Positions 14,001-15,189 of a DNA stretch of 15,189 nucleotides are shown piece by piece. The translations under genes and the position numbers were made by a program. Every line of letters starts with the position of its first letter. The stretch's first letter is position 1. The notes under the pieces are model-generated. The model saw only the letters and a program-made list of their open reading frames with translations, made no database searches and was not told the origin of the DNA. This stretch comes from Verrucomicrobia bacterium TMED40 (lineage in GTDB: Bacteria > Verrucomicrobiota > Verrucomicrobiia > Opitutales > Seribacteraceae). Where the stretch lies: assembly GCA_002167605.1 (NCBI GenBank), contig NHCT01000033.1:54900-70088 (forward strand), given 5' to 3'.

Positions 14001-15189
14001 GTTGTCAGCTCCCGCATCAGTCGGGATCTCATAATCGGGAGCGGACAGAAAAGTCAGGACACCGGTGAAGCCATCCACTTGGAAGCTCGCCTGATCCGCT
14101 CCCCCGACGATTGAATAAGAAAGTACGGTGATGGCATCCGGATCGCTTCCCGAAAGTGTGGTCACTGCGGTCTGATTTTCCGCGACGCTCAGACTTGCCG
14201 ACACTCCCCCACCGTTCGAAGTAATCGAAGGAGTCTCATTTTCATTAGTGAGAGCGACCGTGAAGTTTCCTTCCACAGTTGCGTTGTACTCGTCACTGGC
14301 TTCCACCCGGATCTCATAGGTCGATACATTGGATTCGTAATCGAAGGTCACCACGGTCTTCAGCGTTCCGTTTGTTTCGAGCGTAAAGAGTGAGTTGTTC
14401 CCGTCTCCCACTCCACTGACCAAACTGTAGGTCAGGTTAGCTCCCGCATCCGGATCGGTGGCATTCACCTCACCTACCACCGTGCCGATAGGTTGGTTCT
14501 CCGTAATCGAGAGAGCCGAGGCAACCAGATTGCTTGGCGTGGTGTTGCTTGGAGTCGTATTCATACCATACCCAATTGCCCCTCCCGCATCCGCATCAAA
14601 ACCGATGGGCCATTGGGTATTCGGATCATAAGTGGCTTCAAGAACATTGGACCCCGTAAGGGTAGCTCCGGACAAATCTACGCCCCAAAGGTGGACCTTG
14701 GAAAAGTTTACATTGGCAAAATCTCCACTCAGAACGGCACCCGTGCCCACGGTATTGTTCAAGTCAACCGCATTTGTTCCATCAGAATAGACTGTTGTCT
14801 TATCAAACAGTGCATTGCTCAAGTCGGCGTTAGCAAGATTAACCCCAATCAGATTAACCCCTCGGAAGTCTCCGCTCCCTCCCGAACCTGTAAAGCTAAG
14901 ACCTGACAAATCCGCACCTGTACCGACTTGGTTGCTCAGATTCGCTACCTCTGTCCCCATATTATCACTAAATATTGTACCGGGACCAAAGAGAGCGTTA
15001 GTCAGATTGGCATCCGTTAGGTTTACATTTCTTAGGTTAACTCCACGAAAATCAACTCCGCTTAGGTCAACCCCACTTAGATCTAAAGGAAACATTCCTG
15101 AATGAAGATACGCCCCAGTTGCTCCGTCCGATAAAATGGTAGTTTTATCGAAAAGCACATTTGTGAAAGTTGCATCAAATAAATAAGTT
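10968..15189 (-). CDS. Giant multidomain surface protein (pentapeptide, cadherin, Ig-like, Trp-rich C-terminus), 5' end beyond the window
   Basis: An open frame from the right edge to a TGA at 10970-10968, over 1400 residues. A GTG at 15158 is not the start: ten in-frame codons upstream of it (TYLFDATFTN) continue the same pentapeptide pattern to the edge. Numbering from that GTG, the order is pentapeptide repeats (1-175); alternating cadherin-type modules (206-925) with one tandem-95/Bap-like module (521-615); two Ig-like modules of the DUF5011 sort (926-1080); another cadherin module (1083-1180); an FN3-like module (1181-1282); and a Trp-rich end (1283-1396). DxD, DPD and NDxP motifs suggest calcium-stabilised beta-sandwiches. 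It probably acts as a long extracellular adhesin or matrix protein; the N-terminal signal peptide is outside the window. It directly precedes and may overlap the FecR gene, suggesting co-expression. The cadherin region around 13.3-14.6 kb is richer in GC than the rest. Target unknown. Confidence 0.88.
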   Translation of the reverse strand, partial: TYLFDATFTNVLFDKTTILSDGATGAYLHSGMFPLDLSGVDLSGVDFRGVNLRNVNLTDANLTNALFGPGTIFSDNMGTEVANLSNQVGTGADLSGLSFTGSGGSGDFRGVNLIGVNLANADLSNALFDKTTVYSDGTNAVDLNNTVGTGAVLSGDFANVNFSKVHLWGVDLSGATLTGSNVLEATYDPNTQWPIGFDADAGGAIGYGMNTTPSNTTPSNLVASALSITENQPIGTVVGEVNATDPDAGANLTYSLVSGVGDGNNSLFTLETNGTLKTVVTFDYESNVSTYEIRVEASDEYNATVEGNFTVALTNENETPSITSNGGGVSASLSVAENQTAVTTLSGSDPDAITVLSYSIVGGADQASFQVDGFTGVLTFLSAPDYEIPTDAGADNGYELMVRVSDGSLHDEQTITVTVTDVSENTSPSNLVASVLTVAENEAIGTVVGYFNATDPDAGAVLTYSLVSGVGDTHNNLFTLESNGTLKTAVTFDYESNASTYAIRVEVMDEYNASAEGNFTVVVTNVNDAPLIVQGDGPLPYYPFEDTNFTVDLNATDVDGDVLSWSIVSDPSHGVASVVSGTGEVLYTPNSNYEGNDSIIVSVSDGYLTDSVALSLDLIGVNDPPDSITSVNQLFISEGLAVGSFVGQFLATDPDDVTNFSYALTSGFGDTDNDLFIIESNGTLKSAVIFDYEFNASSYGIRVQVKDQENASFEGNFTVLLGNLNESPSIEQNLSFSLLENDNTTIFQISANDPDFGSTLLYSLSGPDADQFLMNASTGELSFVQTPDFEAMGSSTGDNLYHLSVMVSDGIIETQSEVMVEVIDVDEVPPNSFPYNLNAPAPLVISENLSAGVLVGIVEALDPDSDRLTYHLEAGEGDTDNTKFLMEQNGSLYTAESLDFEMGAILSIRVQAKDPMDYAVEAIMLVEVMDLDEVGPVLELNGDSSLVHTLGMPFTDPGARWADNTDGEGTIVSEIELNVDKIGMVQLTYEYIDQAGNSSPKLVRTVTVADLTLPTIELVGLEKIQHPLGFEFVEPGAQAMDDLDGNLTDRIIITGDIDTSNPGTYTLFYEVEDAAGNLSPSVIREVIVYNSDPIDLLISENQISENQPPGTVAGSLSAVDPNDPQAVGLYDYELLTDLADFPFDLSESGELTTNRVLDFESQSAYELHLRVKDAFGGFLEKSLSIEVIDEFLPIVDTLEVNEVGATSAWATGMVLDTGGISEVLERGILVAEFPEPKIDDLGTTVFLNLEESSESFSLALVGLQPRTKYYARSFASNYEGVGYGYSLSFETFDDGYWPRWSDAEPVLSGEGWWSSPWFGSFYDLNANGWIMHDTLGWIFVLPADSSGIWFWSEEFGWCWSANGTFPYFYLHSTQSWMYLHKGTKGQHLVYDYAEDRWIVLNSTNQF
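10971..11312 (-). other. Tryptophan-rich C-terminal module of the giant surface protein
   Basis: The last 114 residues contain 15 Trp and many Gly, Tyr and Phe in repeated short units (GWWSSPWFGSFYD, NGWIMHDTLGWIFVL, GIWFWSEEFGWCWS, PYFYLHSTQSWMYLH, DRWIVLNS). It looks like a small repeat fold of strand pairs with aromatic contacts. I recall similar Trp-rich ends on surface proteins of Opitutae-type Verrucomicrobiota; they may serve in anchoring or sorting. I know no assigned function. Confidence 0.6.
11868..11897 (-). repeat. Perfect 15-bp tandem duplication
   Basis: Two identical 15-bp units, 11868-11882 and 11883-11897, lie head to tail and encode ISENQ twice in the linker before the last cadherin module, where other modules have one such motif (SITENQP, VAENEA). 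The duplication keeps the frame. It looks recent and could vary by slippage. Confidence 0.9.
13599..13913 (-). repeat. Cadherin module A2 (near-identical partner of A1)
   Basis: The second copy of the A-type cadherin module, 630 bp from A1 and aligned without gaps. It has SPSNLVASVLTV, the shared ATDPDAG and LTYSLVSGVGD, then NVNDAP at the junction to a tandem-95-like module. A third, clearly more diverged copy follows at about 13005-13313, and still more distant ones at about 12384-12695 and 11619-11912. Confidence 0.85.
14229..14543 (-). repeat. Cadherin module A1 (near-identical partner of A2)
   Basis: A module of about 105 residues with TPSNLVASALSI, ATDPDAG, LTYSLVSGVGD, NGTLKT, FDYES and EGNFTV. 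It aligns without gaps to the module at 13599-13913, exactly 630 bp away. The proteins are identical at 78 of 104 positions. In the sampled stretch 14301-14370 versus 13671-13740, 66 of 70 bases match. A recent duplication or gene conversion is likely. Confidence 0.85.
14634..15189 (-). repeat. Pentapeptide-repeat region in three blocks with recurring LFxxxTxxSD punctuation
   Basis: The encoded region has runs of A(D/N)LxX-type units (LSGVDLSGVDFRGVNL; FRGVNLIGVNLANADLSNAL). These are interrupted by a similar 25-30 residue insert starting LFDKTT or LFGPGT, followed by a YSDG-like turn, L-N-N/Q-x-VGTGAxLSG. Inserts begin near residues 2, 56 and 117, a spacing of about 55-60 residues, and a further LFDATF lies at the right edge. 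Pentapeptide units form right-handed quadrilateral beta-helices, so this is likely a rod. The block continues beyond the window. Confidence 0.8.

Noticed and set aside
11619..14543. Repeats at 13-14.5 kb as a CRISPR or intergenic repeat array
   Set aside because: The repeats are long, in frame and encode protein modules; there are no short conserved repeats with unique spacers.
14493..14906. Plus-strand open frame of 137 codons rich in Ile, Arg and Lys
   Set aside because: It lies opposite the pentapeptide and cadherin repeats, and its apparent repeats are the reverse image of those modules.
15156..15158. GTG at 15158 as the start of the giant surface protein
   Set aside because: The frame is open to the window edge and the ten upstream codons continue the pentapeptide pattern; there is no signal peptide after the GTG.

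Overview
The window looks like a chromosomal segment of a Gram-negative bacterium, most likely a Verrucomicrobiota member of the Opitutae/Puniceicoccales type. I infer this from separate nuoC and nuoD genes, a secreted FecR-type protein ending in a right-handed beta-helix-like tail, and a giant surface protein with a tryptophan-rich C-terminal module, a style I associate with that group. The assignment rests on recalled family resemblance, not on a search. Sampled GC is mostly about 44-54%. All protein genes lie on the minus strand; the only plus-strand gene is a tRNA.

Left part (1-2991): the start of a respiratory complex I operon, read right to left as nuoB-nuoC-nuoD-nuoE and then the first codons of a probable nuoF cut by the left edge. 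Spacing is tight (5 bp, a 4-bp ATGA overlap, 13 bp, 17 bp), so these genes are almost certainly co-transcribed. All residues visible for the N2 cluster (NuoB), the quinone pocket (NuoD) and the N1a cluster (NuoE) are present. No nuoA lies in front of nuoB.

Middle (2992-3250): a short divergent intergenic region with a perfect 6-bp inverted repeat, followed by a plus-strand tRNA-Ser(GGA) with encoded CCA.

Right part (3251-15189): five minus-strand genes in tight succession. In transcription order they are: a giant surface protein of pentapeptide repeats, cadherin-type modules, Ig-like modules and a Trp-rich end (its 5' end lies beyond the right edge); a 772-residue FecR-domain protein with an acidic/helical middle and beta-helix-like tail; an outer-membrane beta-barrel protein with a Pro/Ser-rich linker; a smaller secreted FecR-like protein; and a 1076-residue CPA1 Na+/H+ antiporter with a C-terminal cyclic-nucleotide-binding domain, similar in layout to plant SOS1. 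The gaps (a 34-bp or smaller overlap, 17, 42 and 21 bp) suggest one transcription unit.

A plausible reading is an envelope operon: a long adhesin-like protein, two FecR-type companions and an outer-membrane barrel that could display or anchor it, plus an ion antiporter with a cytoplasmic sensor domain. This functional link is inferred from gene order only. No insertion sequence, CRISPR array, integrase or rRNA was seen, and no stretch longer than 300 bases lacks a gene.
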